Shown here: piece after piece, positions 1 through 10,852 of the stretch
Numbering within the stretch: position 1 is the stretch's first letter
How the letters are laid out: every line of letters begins with the position of its first letter
Source of the DNA: Vreelandella lutescens
GTDB taxonomy: Bacteria; Pseudomonadota; Gammaproteobacteria; Pseudomonadales; Halomonadaceae
Direction of reading: 5' to 3'
Length of the DNA stretch: 64,000 nucleotides
Assembly: GCF_014640815.1 (NCBI RefSeq)
Contig: NZ_BMHM01000001.1
Location: 869,038-933,037 of the forward strand
The notes under the pieces: generated by a model
What the model saw: the letters and a program-made list of their open reading frames with translations, nothing else
Told to the model about the DNA's origin: nothing
The model's database searches: none
Program-made: the position numbers and the translations under genes

Positions 1-260
1 TTGCGCTGCTGTTTATTATGGCGCTCACTGCGGGCCAGCTGCGCTTTCAGGCGAACATAAACACCCAGCATGGCCAGCATGCCGACGATCACACCGACCG
101 CCAATGTGGCCAGCAGCCAGACGGAAAGCGATACAGCAGGAAGCTCGGCCCATATCAGATTTAAGGCAATGGCCTGCTGGTTATTGACAGCAAACAGGAT
201 GCCTATCAGTAGGACTACCAATAAAATAACGGCCAGAATCAGCCCTTTGATCCAACGCAT
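1..260 (-). CDS. lapA: LapA-domain inner membrane protein (partial, C-terminus outside window)
   Basis: The frame opens with ATG at 260 and runs off the left edge, giving 86 residues of the N-terminal part. It has two hydrophobic segments (about residues 6-24 and 42-70) around a short polar loop containing NNQQ, followed by the start of a basic, Gln-rich cytoplasmic helix. This is the layout of LapA/YciS (DUF1049), which with LapB controls LPS synthesis through LpxC turnover. It lies 98 bp downstream of ihfB on the same strand, as in many gammaproteobacteria (ihfB-lapA-lapB), so lapB probably follows outside the window. The gene is truncated only by the window edge. Confidence 0.8.
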   Translation of the reverse strand, partial: MRWIKGLILAVILLVVLLIGILFAVNNQQAIALNLIWAELPAVSLSVWLLATLAVGVIVGMLAMLGVYVRLKAQLARSERHNKQQR

Positions 261-358
261 GAGAGTTTCCTAGTCAGTGACATTCACAGTGATGCTATTG
301 TGTCTGAGTCTGGGCCCGACGTCATCCCGCAGAAGGTCGGATGGCGCTATTCACTCGT

Positions 359-655
359 TTAGTAACCTAGTGCGCGGCTTGCATCGACTTGCTCTCGCAG
401 CTCTTTGCCCGGTTTAAAGTGCGGCACATATTTGCCGTCTAAATCAACGGGGTCGCCCGTTTTCGGGTTGCGGCCCGTGCGCGGCTCACGGTAGTGAAGC
501 GAGAAACTGCCAAAACCACGAATTTCTACCCGCCCTCCATTGGCCAGGGCATCGGTCATATCATCTAGGATAATACGCACCGCCGTCTCGACTTCTTTGG
601 CGGATAGCTCCGGTTGACGCATCGCAATTTGTTCGATTAGTTCAGATTTGGTCAT
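359..655 (-). CDS. ihfB: Integration host factor beta subunit
   Basis: The 98-residue product is a full-length HU/IHF-family DNA-bending protein. It begins [10 protein letters not shown] and has the beta-arm signature [10 protein letters not shown] followed by RNPKTG, whose Pro is the residue that intercalates DNA. The start is supported by an AGGGAG ribosome-binding site just upstream. IHF-beta pairs with IHF-alpha (not in this window) and acts at nucleoid, recombination and sigma-54 promoter sites. In E. coli and Pseudomonas, rpsA normally lies directly upstream. Here the upstream space is a 222-bp intergenic region and then divergent sdhE, so ihfB probably has its own promoter. Confidence 0.95.
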   Translation of the reverse strand: MTKSELIEQIAMRQPELSAKEVETAVRIILDDMTDALANGGRVEIRGFGSFSLHYREPRTGRNPKTGDPVDLDGKYVPHFKPGKELREQVDASRALGY

Positions 656-877
656 CGGTTGGCTCCCTGCGAACTTTAAAGGCTGTCACGCACATGCGAC
701 CTCGATAACATCGAAATCAGCATACTGCGCATAACCGCATAAAACAATTCAGATAAAACAAGGTACTAGGCAAGTTAGTGCGAAGCTGAGTAACAGCATA
801 GGCGAAGCTCGGCGCTGGCGCGACCCCACAGCTTCGGTATACTGACATTTCATTTCATTTACTCGGAGAGGCTAACG

Positions 878-1171
878 TTGAGCGACGATACTTCCCCTGC
901 TGCGGTACTCCGTAAGCGGCTTTATTGGCACTCCCGGCGCGGTATGTGGGAGCTGGATTTACTGTTAATCCCCTTTTTAGAGAAACGCTTCGACACGCTG
1001 AGCGAAAAGGAGCAGTTGTCCTATCAGCGCCTGATTGAGGAAGAGGATCAGGATCTGTTTGTTTGGTTAATGCACAGGGAGTGGCCTGAAGACCCTGACT
1101 TGCGCCATCTGGTGCAAATGATTGTTGAGCATGCTGAAACCACCGATAACACTGCTTATCGCACGCTCTAA
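878..1171 (+). CDS. sdhE: FAD assembly factor SdhE (YgfY family)
   Basis: This small 97-residue acidic protein carries the SdhE hallmark RRGMWELD near residues 19-27; the RGxxE element is needed for flavinylation. SdhE promotes covalent FAD attachment to succinate dehydrogenase SdhA and fumarate reductase FrdA. The start is TTG at 878, preceded by a GGAGAGG-like ribosome-binding site in the ACTCGGAGAGG stretch. The reading frame of ygfX begins inside the 3' end, as in the E. coli sdhE-ygfX pair. The divergent spacer to ihfB (656-877) shows no clear consensus promoter by eye. Confidence 0.92.
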   Translation: MSDDTSPAAVLRKRLYWHSRRGMWELDLLLIPFLEKRFDTLSEKEQLSYQRLIEEEDQDLFVWLMHREWPEDPDLRHLVQMIVEHAETTDNTAYRTL

Positions 1172-1529
1172 GCTGTCAAGTGGCTTACAGGGTGCGCTTG
1201 CGCTGGGTCTGGCAGTTCTGACGGCGGTAATGCTAGGGCATTGGGCTGGGGTAAGTGTGCTGCTGGCTGGTGCAACACTCGTGTGTACGGCCTTCTATGC
1301 GCAGCCTAGCGGTATGCTTCAGCTTATTGAGAACGGCAGCCAGTGGGAGGGCTACTGGCTGCACAGTACCGGTGAGGCAGGCCCGAGGTACAGTGTGAGC
1401 TGTGACTACCTGGGGCCTTGGCTGGTAGGGCTTCGTATTGGTTCGCAACGTGTGTGGGTGTGGCCAGACAGCCTGGCTGGCATTAGCCAGCGTGCTCTAC
1501 GTCGATGTTTTCATCGGCCAGGGCGTTGA
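1131..1529 (+). CDS. ygfX: YgfX family membrane protein
   Basis: About 132 residues: a short N-terminal part, two adjoining hydrophobic segments (about residues 18-55), then a soluble domain ending in a VWVWPDSL...LRRCF tail. This matches E. coli YgfX in layout and in its C-terminal DSM...WRDLRR region. It overlaps the 3' end of sdhE, which is the usual sdhE-ygfX arrangement. ATG at 1131 is chosen, with in-frame TTG codons at 1122 and 1125 as alternatives. YgfX has been described as the toxin CptA acting on FtsZ/MreB, but that role is debated, so I call only the family. Confidence 0.75.
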   Translation: MLKPPITLLIARSKLSSGLQGALALGLAVLTAVMLGHWAGVSVLLAGATLVCTAFYAQPSGMLQLIENGSQWEGYWLHSTGEAGPRYSVSCDYLGPWLVGLRIGSQRVWVWPDSLAGISQRALRRCFHRPGR

Positions 1530-1531
1530 TG

Positions 1532-3127
1532 TTACTCAGCAACGCCTGAGCCAGCGAGAGTGAGCTTGGAGGGCCCCGATAAAGCGCAATGATCGGGCCA
1601 GTCGATGGAGTAGTGCAGGCCTCGAGACTCGTGGCGTTGCGAAGCCGCCAGTACCGTTAGTTGCGCCAATGTGATGGCCTGCTTCAAGCGCACGCTTTCT
1701 GGGTGCGACATCGCTTTATCCACCCCTTCTAATTCTGCTTTGATGCCTGCCAGCGCTTTGCTGGCAGCCGCAAGGCCCTGGTTGCTTCTTACGATAGAGA
1801 CGTATTGGCTCATTACGCTGCGCATCTCTCGGCGCATTATATGTAATGCTCCCAGATCCACGTGAGCGTTTGGCTGAACAGTGGACGCCTGGTAGTTGCT
1901 TGTGACTATTGACTGGCTCAGCGAACGAGGCAGAGAAAGCAAGTGCTGCGCGCAGCTGCGTGCATACACTAGGCACTCAAGTAGTGAGTTGCTGGCCATA
2001 CGATTAGCGCCATGAAGACCGGTATAAGCTGTTTCCCCAATGGCATAGAGGTTCGCAACGTCTGTAGCACCTACATGATTGGTAGCAACACCCCCGCAGC
2101 TATAGTGGGCCGCAGGCACTACGGGAATAGGTTGGCGCGTAATGTCCATTCCCCGCGAGGCGCAGTGCGCTAAAATAGTGGGGAAGTGATGGCGTATAGC
2201 GGTATCACCTAAATGTCGAATATCCAGCCACACATGTCCTTGGGTGCCCTGTTGAATTTGTGCATCGATCGCTCTGGCCACAATATCTCTTGGCGCGAGC
2301 TCCGCACGTGCGTCCAGATCGAGCATGAAACGCTGGCCGGCTTCGTTGAGCAGGTGGCCTCCCTCTCCACGTACGGCTTCGCTAATCAAGAAAGCGGGCC
2401 CATCCGGGTCGAACAAGCACGTCGGGTGGAACTGCTGAAATTCAAGATTGCAAAGCGTAGCCCCTAGCTCGGCGGCCATCATCATGCCTTCACCGCTGCT
2501 AGGAGCAGGAGTGGTCGTGTGGCGATAGAGCCCGCTGGCACCACCAGTAGCGATGACCGTGTGTTGAGCGAAAAGCGCCTGCAACCGTTGTTCGCTATCT
2601 ACCCCCTGTGCGCCAATGCAGCGCCCTGTATGGTCACTCAGCAGGTTTAGAACAGTCAGGTCGCTGCGCTGAGTAATGCGAGGGTGGGCGGCTACCTTAT
2701 TGACCAGCGCTTCGACCACGGCACGGCCTGTGGCGTCATCAGCATGAATGATGCGTCGTGCATTGTGCCCGCCCTCTCGCGTTAAGTGATAGGGATAGCG
2801 GGCTGCAGGGTCGGGGTCTGGTGTAAAAGGAACGCCGTTATCAATGAGCCACTGAATGGCCTTTGGGCCATGGGTAACGGTAAAACGAACGGCCTCTTCA
2901 TCGCATAGGCCGTCACCCGCAATAAGAGTGTCGTTAACATGATCCTCAAGGTTGTCATCCGGGGATAGCACAGCGGCAATCCCCCCTTGAGCCCAGCGGC
3001 TGGCCCCTTGGTCATCCAGTGCTGGGCGTACCAAGGTAACTGACAAATGATCAGCAACGTCGAGTGCTAGGGTCAGGCCAGCGACGCCGCCGCCAATAAT
3101 CAAAATGTCAGATGTTGGCGTGCTCAT
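1532..3127 (-). CDS. nadB: L-aspartate oxidase
   Basis: The 531-residue flavoprotein oxidises L-aspartate to iminoaspartate, the first step of de novo NAD synthesis (NadA then makes quinolinate). It has an N-terminal FAD-binding GGGVAGL motif (about residues 12-18), the SRWAQGGIAAV segment, HLTREGGHNARRI, and a C-terminal SdhA/FrdA-like helical domain. Length is normal for NadB. It ends 2 bp from the stop of convergent ygfX. In Enterobacteria and Pseudomonas nadB sits next to rpoE-rseA; here no rpoE is visible, and a 129-bp spacer precedes the tRNA terminator. Confidence 0.95.
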   Translation of the reverse strand: MSTPTSDILIIGGGVAGLTLALDVADHLSVTLVRPALDDQGASRWAQGGIAAVLSPDDNLEDHVNDTLIAGDGLCDEEAVRFTVTHGPKAIQWLIDNGVPFTPDPDPAARYPYHLTREGGHNARRIIHADDATGRAVVEALVNKVAAHPRITQRSDLTVLNLLSDHTGRCIGAQGVDSEQRLQALFAQHTVIATGGASGLYRHTTTPAPSSGEGMMMAAELGATLCNLEFQQFHPTCLFDPDGPAFLISEAVRGEGGHLLNEAGQRFMLDLDARAELAPRDIVARAIDAQIQQGTQGHVWLDIRHLGDTAIRHHFPTILAHCASRGMDITRQPIPVVPAAHYSCGGVATNHVGATDVANLYAIGETAYTGLHGANRMASNSLLECLVYARSCAQHLLSLPRSLSQSIVTSNYQASTVQPNAHVDLGALHIMRREMRSVMSQYVSIVRSNQGLAAASKALAGIKAELEGVDKAMSHPESVRLKQAITLAQLTVLAASQRHESRGLHYSIDWPDHCALSGPSKLTLAGSGVAE

Positions 3128-3256
3128 TCGGCCCGCTCCTTCAAATCGCTAATACAATAAGAAAGGCATCATAGCGTGACCACTTGTGCTAAGCGATGCG
3201 TTCGGGCAAAAAATCGACAGGCGGGGGAGAGCAGGATGGTGGCAGAAGCCAGACAT

Positions 3257-3290
3257 AAAAAAAGCCGCGTAGATAATGAAATCTCGCAGC
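3257..3290 (-). terminator. Rho-independent terminator of the tRNA operon
   Basis: Read on the minus strand, GCTGCG-AGAT pairs with ATCT-A-CGCGGC across a 6-nt loop (one bulged A), followed by seven T. It lies 40 bp past the tRNA-Leu 3' end, so it should end the pgsA-tRNA transcript. Confidence 0.8.
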
Positions 3291-3329
3291 GCTATCAATT
3301 TATGCCTTTGTACTAAACAAGCCATTAAA

Positions 3330-3416
3330 TGGTGCCCGGAGCCGGACTTGAACCGGCACGGAGTTACCTCCGAGAGATTTTAAGTCTCTTGCGTCTACCA
3401 ATTTCGCCATCCGGGC
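3330..3416 (-). tRNA. tRNA-Leu (anticodon UAA)
   Basis: The 87-nt gene includes encoded CCA. Acceptor GCCCGG pairs with CCGGGC, the anticodon loop is CTTAAAA (anticodon TAA), and a long class II variable arm (CGGAGGTAACTCCG) is present, as expected for leucine. The T arm is GGTTCAAGTCC. It is the last tRNA of a Gly-Cys-Leu cluster downstream of pgsA, the same order as E. coli glyW-cysT-leuZ. Confidence 0.97.
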
Positions 3417-3455
3417 AGTGTCTCGACACTTTAGCAGTGATCGCTACACTGAAAA

Positions 3456-3529
3456 TGGAGGCTGGAGTCGGAATCGAACCGGCGTACACGGAGTTGCAGT
3501 CCGCTGCATAACCACTCTGCCATCCAGCC
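3456..3529 (-). tRNA. tRNA-Cys (anticodon GCA)
   Basis: The 74-nt gene includes CCA. The anticodon loop CTGCAAC gives GCA, the acceptor is GGCTGG/CCAGCC, and the discriminator is U73, the identity base for bacterial tRNA-Cys. It is the middle gene of the Gly-Cys-Leu cluster, with 39 bp to tRNA-Leu and 25 bp to tRNA-Gly. Confidence 0.97.
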
Positions 3530-3554
3530 TAACAAGTCGTTGGTGTGAACCAAT

Positions 3555-3629
3555 TGGAGCGGGAAAAGAGATTCGAACTCTCGACCCTCGCCTTGGCAAG
3601 GCGATGCTCTACCACTGAGCTATTCCCGC
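3555..3629 (-). tRNA. tRNA-Gly (anticodon GCC)
   Basis: The 75-nt gene includes CCA. The acceptor GCGGGAA pairs with TTCCCGC, the anticodon loop TTGCCAA gives GCC, and the discriminator is U73, as expected for Gly. It is the first tRNA after pgsA on the minus strand, about 97 bp downstream of the pgsA stop, so processing from a pgsA read-through transcript is plausible. Confidence 0.97.
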
Positions 3630-3726
3630 TCGACTCGAGGGCGAATTATACGCATCGCTGCGCACTTGTCAAACATTCAATTTATCAATGGGTTCAATGC
3701 GCTACTGTTCGCTAGCGTTCCGGCCA

Positions 3727-4275
3727 TTACATGGAGCGGCTAAGGTGCGGCCAGGCAGCTTTCAGGTACTGAGCCATTGACCACAGGGTCAGGGCGGCGG
3801 CGGCATACAGAACGACTACACCCAATAGAGCGACCTCGTGCCCTGGCGGGAAAGCGAGCAGTACCAGTATGGCAACCATTTGCAGCGTGGTCTTCAGTTT
3901 GCCAATCCATGAAACCGCTACCATGCCTCGTTTGCCCATCTCGGCCATCCATTCCCGCAGGGCGGAGATCACGATTTCGCGCCCAATGATGACAAGAGCG
4001 GGTAGTGTCAGCACGAGTGTGTCGAAACGCTCAATTAAAAGTGCCAGCGCTACGGCAACCATCAGCTTGTCAGCGACGGGGTCTAAGAAGGCACCAAAGG
4101 GCGTCGACTGATTCCAGCGGCGGGCTAAATAGCCGTCTAGCCAATCGGTCACGGATGCCAGGGCAAACAAGCCAGCTGCCACTGGCATACTCCAACTAAA
4201 CGGTAGATAAAAAAGCACTACCAGTAGTGGGATAAAGACGATTCTTGCCAGTGTAAGTATGTTGGGTATATTCAT
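3727..4275 (-). CDS. pgsA: CDP-diacylglycerol-glycerol-3-phosphate 3-phosphatidyltransferase
   Basis: This integral membrane enzyme makes phosphatidylglycerophosphate, the committed step to phosphatidylglycerol and cardiolipin. The CDP-alcohol phosphotransferase signature [19 protein letters not shown] is followed by FLDPVADK at about residues 45-70 (DGx2ARx8Gx3Dx3D). Four to five hydrophobic segments span the protein. I start at ATG 4275 ([12 protein letters not shown], 182 aa), which matches the family N-terminus and has AAGGA upstream; the frame stays open 30 bp further. It lies in the conserved gacA-uvrC-pgsA-tRNA order. Confidence 0.93.
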   Translation of the reverse strand: MNIPNILTLARIVFIPLLVVLFYLPFSWSMPVAAGLFALASVTDWLDGYLARRWNQSTPFGAFLDPVADKLMVAVALALLIERFDTLVLTLPALVIIGREIVISALREWMAEMGKRGMVAVSWIGKLKTTLQMVAILVLLAFPPGHEVALLGVVVLYAAAALTLWSMAQYLKAAWPHLSRSM

Positions 4276-4374
4276 CGCAGGGAGCGATCCTTGCCGGAGA
4301 ATCAAGAAAGTCGGAGTGTAATGTGCGGGTCATTCTATCCCCCTTAGCGCATTGCATCCATGTTAAGAACAAGT

Positions 4375-6189
4375 TTATCTATTTAATGCCGTATAAATCG
4401 TCTCGGCTAGAGAGGCGTTGATTCCAGGAACTCTGGCCAGTTCATCGCGGCTGGCCTTCTGTACGCCTTGTAGGCCACCAAAAAAGCGCAAAAGTTCACG
4501 CCGCCGTTTAGGCCCAATGCCAGGAATATCCTGCAGCGTTGAGGTGCGCCGCGCTTTGTCTCTGGCTGCCCGGTGGCCTGCAATCGCAAAGCGGTGAGAT
4601 TCATCGCGAATGTGCTGAATTAAATGCAGTGCTGGTGACGCAGGGTCTAGCGGCAGGGGATTGTCGCTGCTCTCTAAAAACAGTGTTTCCAGGCCAGCTT
4701 TACGGGTGGTCCCTTTAGCGACGCCTAATAAGATGATGTCGGTAACCGCTAAAGCGTTTAACACCCCACGTGCCATGTTCAACTGCCCCTTGCCGCCATC
4801 TACAATCAAAACGTCCGGTGCTACCGCCTCGCCGCTTTTGACACGCTTTAGGCGGCGCGTGAGCGCCTGCTGCATAGCTGCGTAATCATCTCCTGCCGCG
4901 ACGCCCTCGATACGGAAGTGGCGATAATCGCTTTTGCGGGGGCCTTGGTGATCAAATACCACGCACGACGCCACGGTCGCCTCGCCTTGACTATGGCTAA
5001 TATCAAAACACTCAAGTCGCTCTGGTAGCTTCTCCAGCCCGAGTGCTTTTTGCAGGGCCTCAAAGCGTTGTGTTAGCTGGGTTTTATTGGCTAACTGTGT
5101 TGCTAACTGCTGTTCGGCATTTGTCATGGCTAAATGCTGCCATTGAGCGCGATGCCCACGTACTTGGTGCGCCACCCTCACTTTTTTGCCAGCTTGTTGA
5201 GAGAGAGCATCAGCAATCAGGTTGCTATCTTCCAAGGGATGGCTGGTAATGACTTCTCCAGGCACATTGTGAGGTTGGCCAAAGTAATATTGGCTAACCA
5301 CCTCGGTTAGCAGCATTTCCGGTGGCAGATCCAGATCGTTCTTGGGCATATGGTGCCTAGCGCCTAGCAGACGACCATCTCGTACGCTCAAGATAGAGAT
5401 GCCCAAGGCGCCAGGGCGCTGGGCGAGGGCAAAGACATCGGCATCGCCGCTTTCGTTATCGACAAACTGGCGTTGCTGCAGTTGACGAAGCTGTTGAATC
5501 TGATCGCGTAAGCGCGCGGCTTCTTCGAAGTTGAGCGCTTGGCTTGCCGCTTCCATCTCTCGATTCAACAGCTCAGTGACGTGCTCGCTTTTACCTTCTA
5601 GGCACATAACAGCGTGTTCAACATCTCGGCGGTACTCCTCCTCGGTGATGTAATCAACACAAGGAGCGCTGCAGCGCTGGATTTGATATTGCAAGCAGGG
5701 GCGAGAGCGGTGAGCGAAAACGCTATCCTCACAATTGCGGATGCGAAAGATTTTCTGCATCAGCGTGAGGCTCTCTTTAACGGCACCGCTACTGGGGTAG
5801 GGCCCCAGGTAGCGTCCGTCATCGCGGCGCTGGCGAGCCCGTTTGTACTCTAAAGCGGGGTAGGGGTGGCGGTCAGTCACAAACACAAACGGATAGGATT
5901 TGTCGTCCCGCAGCAAAATATTGTAGGGCGGACGAAGTTCCTTAATGAGCGTTTGTTCAAGCAGTAAGGCTTCCGTTTCACTACGCGTGACGGTGATTTG
6001 AATATCGGCAATCCGTGCCACCATCGCCTGGGTTTTGGTATTGAGCTGACCGCGAAAATAGCTTGCTAGCCGCGCTTTCAAGCGTTTGGCTTTGCCGACA
6101 TAGAGGGTGTTTTGCTCTGTGTCCAGCATGCGGTAGACACCTGGAGAGGTGCTGACCGAGCTTAAAAATTGTTTAGCATCAAAAGTCAT
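4375..6189 (-). CDS. uvrC: UvrABC excinuclease subunit C
   Basis: The 604-residue nuclease makes both incisions in nucleotide excision repair with UvrB on DNA. Domains in order: GIY-YIG nuclease (SPGVYRMLD ... LYVGKAKRLKARL, residues ~16-50), a Cys cluster near residues 150-175, the UVR motif that binds UvrB (about 205-240), an RNase H-like endonuclease domain with DISHSQGEA and VDGGKGQL, and a C-terminal helix-hairpin-helix pair (IPGIGPKRR, VPGINASLA). Length is normal. It begins 46 bp after the gacA stop, and co-transcription with gacA is well known in this group. Confidence 0.96.
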   Translation of the reverse strand: MTFDAKQFLSSVSTSPGVYRMLDTEQNTLYVGKAKRLKARLASYFRGQLNTKTQAMVARIADIQITVTRSETEALLLEQTLIKELRPPYNILLRDDKSYPFVFVTDRHPYPALEYKRARQRRDDGRYLGPYPSSGAVKESLTLMQKIFRIRNCEDSVFAHRSRPCLQYQIQRCSAPCVDYITEEEYRRDVEHAVMCLEGKSEHVTELLNREMEAASQALNFEEAARLRDQIQQLRQLQQRQFVDNESGDADVFALAQRPGALGISILSVRDGRLLGARHHMPKNDLDLPPEMLLTEVVSQYYFGQPHNVPGEVITSHPLEDSNLIADALSQQAGKKVRVAHQVRGHRAQWQHLAMTNAEQQLATQLANKTQLTQRFEALQKALGLEKLPERLECFDISHSQGEATVASCVVFDHQGPRKSDYRHFRIEGVAAGDDYAAMQQALTRRLKRVKSGEAVAPDVLIVDGGKGQLNMARGVLNALAVTDIILLGVAKGTTRKAGLETLFLESSDNPLPLDPASPALHLIQHIRDESHRFAIAGHRAARDKARRTSTLQDIPGIGPKRRRELLRFFGGLQGVQKASRDELARVPGINASLAETIYTALNR

Positions 6190-6235
6190 AGCTGGGCATC
6201 GGCGCTTTCAAACGGCAGAAGCCGCGATGGTAGGT

Positions 6236-6886
6236 CTAACCCAAGATGGCGTCAAAGCCCTCGACGAGTCCATGGCGTAAAGCAAGATGGGTAAGTTCAA
6301 CATCGGTTGCCACTTGTAACTTATCAAACAGACGATACCGGTAGGTATTGACCGTCTTGGGGCTTAAATGCAAACGGTCCGAGATATCCTGAACGCGCTG
6401 GCAGTTCACAATCATTAGGGCGATTTGCAGCTCTCGATGTGAGAGGTGGCTAAAAGGGTTGTCTTCGTCAGTGAAGTGCGCCAGTGCAAGCCGCTGGGCG
6501 ATCTCTTGGCTAACATAGCGGCGGCCATGAAACACTTGGCGTATCGCTTCTGTCATTTCGACGGCATCGGCCCCCTTGCTGAGGAAGCCTGACGCGCCAG
6601 CCTCCAGCATTCGCCGCAATACGCTGTCTTCTAAATGTGCAGTGAGGATGATGACTTTAACGTCGGCCAGCGTACGATGGATGCGTCGAGTGGCCTCTAG
6701 CCCTCCGATGCCGGGCATGCGGATGTCCATGAGAACGATGTCGGGCTTTAGCTGCCGACACTGTGTCACGGCGCTTTCCCCGTCATCTACTTCACCTACA
6801 ATTTTAATATCGCACTCTTCGTTCAGCAGGTGAGCGATACTGGTTCTCACCAGGTGGTGATCATCGGCAATTAAAACGTTGATCAA
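6236..6886 (-). CDS. gacA: Response regulator GacA/UvrY
   Basis: The 216-residue protein has an N-terminal receiver with acidic pocket D8/D9, phosphoacceptor D54 in LMDIRMPG, and a conserved K in FLSKGA. The C-terminal LuxR-type helix-turn-helix includes LSHRELQIALMI and LSPKTVNTYRYRLFDKL. Its partner is expected to be a BarA/GacS hybrid kinase elsewhere; the usual targets are CsrB/RsmZ-type small RNAs, none of which I see in this window. The gacA-uvrC-pgsA order supports GacA/UvrY over other NarL-family regulators. Confidence 0.93.
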   Translation of the reverse strand: MINVLIADDHHLVRTSIAHLLNEECDIKIVGEVDDGESAVTQCRQLKPDIVLMDIRMPGIGGLEATRRIHRTLADVKVIILTAHLEDSVLRRMLEAGASGFLSKGADAVEMTEAIRQVFHGRRYVSQEIAQRLALAHFTDEDNPFSHLSHRELQIALMIVNCQRVQDISDRLHLSPKTVNTYRYRLFDKLQVATDVELTHLALRHGLVEGFDAILG

Positions 6887-7002
6887 AGGTCTGGCTCCTG
6901 CAGGTAATCATCGTGGACTCGGGCGATACGCACGCTGCGAACCTATAGAGTGCCACAGCTATTGGCAAAGGAGAATTAGTAGTTGCTTGTTTACTTTAAA
7001 CC

Positions 7003-7031
7003 TTGACCTCATATGCGTTGTCACTTAGTAT
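7003..7031 (+). promoter_or_regulatory. Sigma-70 promoter of tRNA-Ala
   Basis: TTGACC (7003-7008) and TAGTAT (7026-7031) are separated by 17 bp, and the mature tRNA starts 30 bp downstream. The spacing and match are good for a stand-alone tRNA promoter. Confidence 0.65.
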
Positions 7032-7060
7032 TCGCACCGCTGCAAGCAAATGCAGTTTGT

Positions 7061-7136
7061 GGGGCCTTAGCTCAGCTGGGAGAGCGCAACACTGGCAGTG
7101 TTGAGGTCAGCGGTTCGATCCCGCTAGGCTCCACCA
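7061..7136 (+). tRNA. tRNA-Ala (anticodon GGC)
   Basis: The 76-nt gene includes CCA. The anticodon loop CTGGCAG gives GGC. The acceptor GGGGCCT/AGGCTCC contains the G3:U70 wobble pair that defines alanine identity. It stands alone between divergent gacA and convergent argF, with its own promoter and terminator. Confidence 0.97.
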
Positions 7137-7143
7137 ATATTCC

Positions 7144-7178
7144 AAAAACGCCACGTTACTCGTAACGTGGCGTTTTTT
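7144..7178 (+). terminator. Bidirectional rho-independent terminator (tRNA-Ala / argF)
   Basis: A perfect stem AAAAACGCCACGTTA / TAACGTGGCGTTTTT with a CTCG loop has a T-run on both strands. It ends tRNA-Ala on the plus strand and can also stop argF read-through on the minus strand. A second GC-rich inverted repeat (7222-7230 with 7239-7247) lies right after the argF stop but has only a short T tract. Confidence 0.85.
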
Positions 7179-7255
7179 TGTGCCCATCCACAGGCAGTGG
7201 CGCTAACTTTTCTGAAAAGTGCCGCCCCGCAATAATCGGCGGGGCGGAAACGCCA

Positions 7256-8176
7256 TCATGCGTCGATTTTTCCCAGTAGCAAAAACTCAATCAGTGCTTT
7301 TTGTGCGTGTAAGCGGTTGCCCGCTTCTTGCCATACGACTGCCCGTGGGTCGTCCAGCAGTGAGTGGCTGATCTCTTCGCCACGATGAGCAGGCAAGCAG
7401 TGGAGAAATAGGACGTCTGGCTGCGCTGTGTCGAGCATGGCTTCGGTGACTTGGAAGCCCGCGAAATCCGCTTCCCGCTTCGCCTGCTCAGCCTCCTGAC
7501 CCATAGAGGCCCACACATCGGTAGTGATCAAGTCCGCGCCTTTGGCCGCCTCTTGCGGGTCATGCAGCAAGGTTACACAGTCGCCCGCCGCCGCCATAAT
7601 ATCCTCGCGTGGCTCATACCCTTTCGGGCAGCATACGCGCAGATGAAAGCCAAACTGGCGCGCGGCGTTAATCCACGAGTGGCACATGTTATTGCCATCA
7701 CCCACCCACACCGCCGTGCGGCCTTTAACGCTGCCGCGAAGCTCCGTCCACGTCATTACGTCTGCCAGTAGTTGGCAGGGGTGGTAGTCGTCACTCAAGG
7801 CGTTAATCACCGGTACGCTACTAGCGCGGGCGTAGGTTTCCAGACCTTCATGGGAGAAAGTGCGAATCATGACCGCATCGACCATTTCAGAGAGTACGCG
7901 GGCGGTGTCTTCGATGGGCTCGCCGCGACCTAATTGAGTGTCGCGGGGAGAAAGAAATAGTGCGTGGCCGCCAAACTGTGCCATGCCTGTTTCAAAGGAG
8001 ACGCGGGTTCGCGTAGACGATTTTTCAAAAATCATCGCCAGCGTACGGTTGGGTAGCGGTGTGTATACCGGACCATTGGCTTTCAGATCGGTTTTGATCG
8101 TAATGGCACGCTGGATCAGATACGCCAGCTCATCTGGGGTTAAATCCAGCAGGGTAAGGAAATGGCGTGTCGCCAT
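7256..8176 (-). CDS. argF: Ornithine carbamoyltransferase, anabolic
   Basis: The 306-residue enzyme makes citrulline from ornithine and carbamoyl phosphate in arginine synthesis. It carries the carbamoyl-phosphate motif [10 protein letters not shown] (about residues 52-61), the HPCQ motif ([11 protein letters not shown]) and the ornithine/catalytic [10 protein letters not shown] motif near residue 260. The length and motif set fit the anabolic, non-arcB group. GGAG lies upstream of the ATG. No other arg gene is adjacent. I could not identify a convincing ARG box by eye in the 220-bp spacer to grxD. Confidence 0.94.
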   Translation of the reverse strand: MATRHFLTLLDLTPDELAYLIQRAITIKTDLKANGPVYTPLPNRTLAMIFEKSSTRTRVSFETGMAQFGGHALFLSPRDTQLGRGEPIEDTARVLSEMVDAVMIRTFSHEGLETYARASSVPVINALSDDYHPCQLLADVMTWTELRGSVKGRTAVWVGDGNNMCHSWINAARQFGFHLRVCCPKGYEPREDIMAAAGDCVTLLHDPQEAAKGADLITTDVWASMGQEAEQAKREADFAGFQVTEAMLDTAQPDVLFLHCLPAHRGEEISHSLLDDPRAVVWQEAGNRLHAQKALIEFLLLGKIDA

Positions 8177-8396
8177 GATGACTACTCTCCGCGCAAAAAC
8201 ACCATCCTAGCGATGCGGCGGGGGATGCGCAACGCGGGCAGCATGCGTAGAATGACGCGCACGCGTTAAGGCCGAGTAGTTTGCTCGGGTATTGGTGTTA
8301 GCCGCCAAACCGGGGCAATGCTGGGTCATGGGGTTAAAGCCAGTGGACGAATTGCGTAAACTGGCTTGGATCACATCACTTGTTTAGGAGCACATC

Positions 8397-8747
8397 ATGA
8401 GCACGACTGCCGAAAATATTCAGCGCCAAATCAGCGAAAACCCGATTTTGATTTACATGAAAGGCACGCCGCAGCTTCCTCAGTGCGGATTTTCTTCTCA
8501 AACGGTGCAGGCGCTGATGAGCTGTGGTGAGCGTTTTGCGTTCGTCAACATCCTGGATAATCCTGATATCCGCGCTGAGCTGCCGAAAATTGCTAACTGG
8601 CCGACCTTTCCCCAGCTGTGGGTAGAAGGCGAGCTGGTAGGCGGTTGCGATATCGTCATGGAAATGCACCAAAATGGCGAACTGGAAAAGCTGGTGAAAG
8701 AAGCTGCCCAGCGTGCCGCTGCTGCTGAAGGTGGCGAAAACGCCTAA
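8397..8747 (+). CDS. grxD: Monothiol glutaredoxin Grx4 family
   Basis: The 116-residue protein has the monothiol CGFS active site (PQCGFSSQTVQAL, residues ~28-40), the WPTFPQLWV cis-Pro region and a GGCDI glutathione-binding loop. This is the single-domain Grx4/GrxD type, which carries [2Fe-2S] clusters between Fe-S assembly factors. The start has an AGGAG site (TTTAGGAGCACATC). A GC-rich inverted repeat just downstream (8761-8767 with 8776-8782) could act as a weak terminator before dnaX. Confidence 0.93.
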   Translation: MSTTAENIQRQISENPILIYMKGTPQLPQCGFSSQTVQALMSCGERFAFVNILDNPDIRAELPKIANWPTFPQLWVEGELVGGCDIVMEMHQNGELEKLVKEAAQRAAAAEGGENA

Positions 8748-8903
8748 GCGTAACGCCTTGCCGCCCGGCAAACGTCGGGCGGTTGGCGGGCGGCGGTGCA
8801 GCCGCTAGAATGGTGCATGATGAAACACCAACACTTTAGCATCTACGGTGATCGTTTGGCCGTTTAGCATCGACTGTCAGCCCGCCTAAGGAAGTTTTGC
8901 TCA

Positions 8904-10805
<1,902 letters not shown>

Positions 10806-10852
10806 CGGCCGACGGCTACCTACTTTTTTATGACTTTTTAGGAGATCACCGC

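Noticed and set aside
3329..3618. Plus-strand open frames across 3329-3618
   Set aside because: They are antisense to three well-formed tRNA genes and have no homology I recognise.
6887..7060. GacA-controlled small RNA (RsmZ/CsrB type) near gacA
   Set aside because: No series of GGA-loop hairpins is visible; the spacer carries only the tRNA-Ala promoter.
8750..8900. 4.5S (SRP) RNA upstream of dnaX
   Set aside because: The spacer has a GC-rich hairpin but no GGTCAGGTCCGGAAGG-type core.
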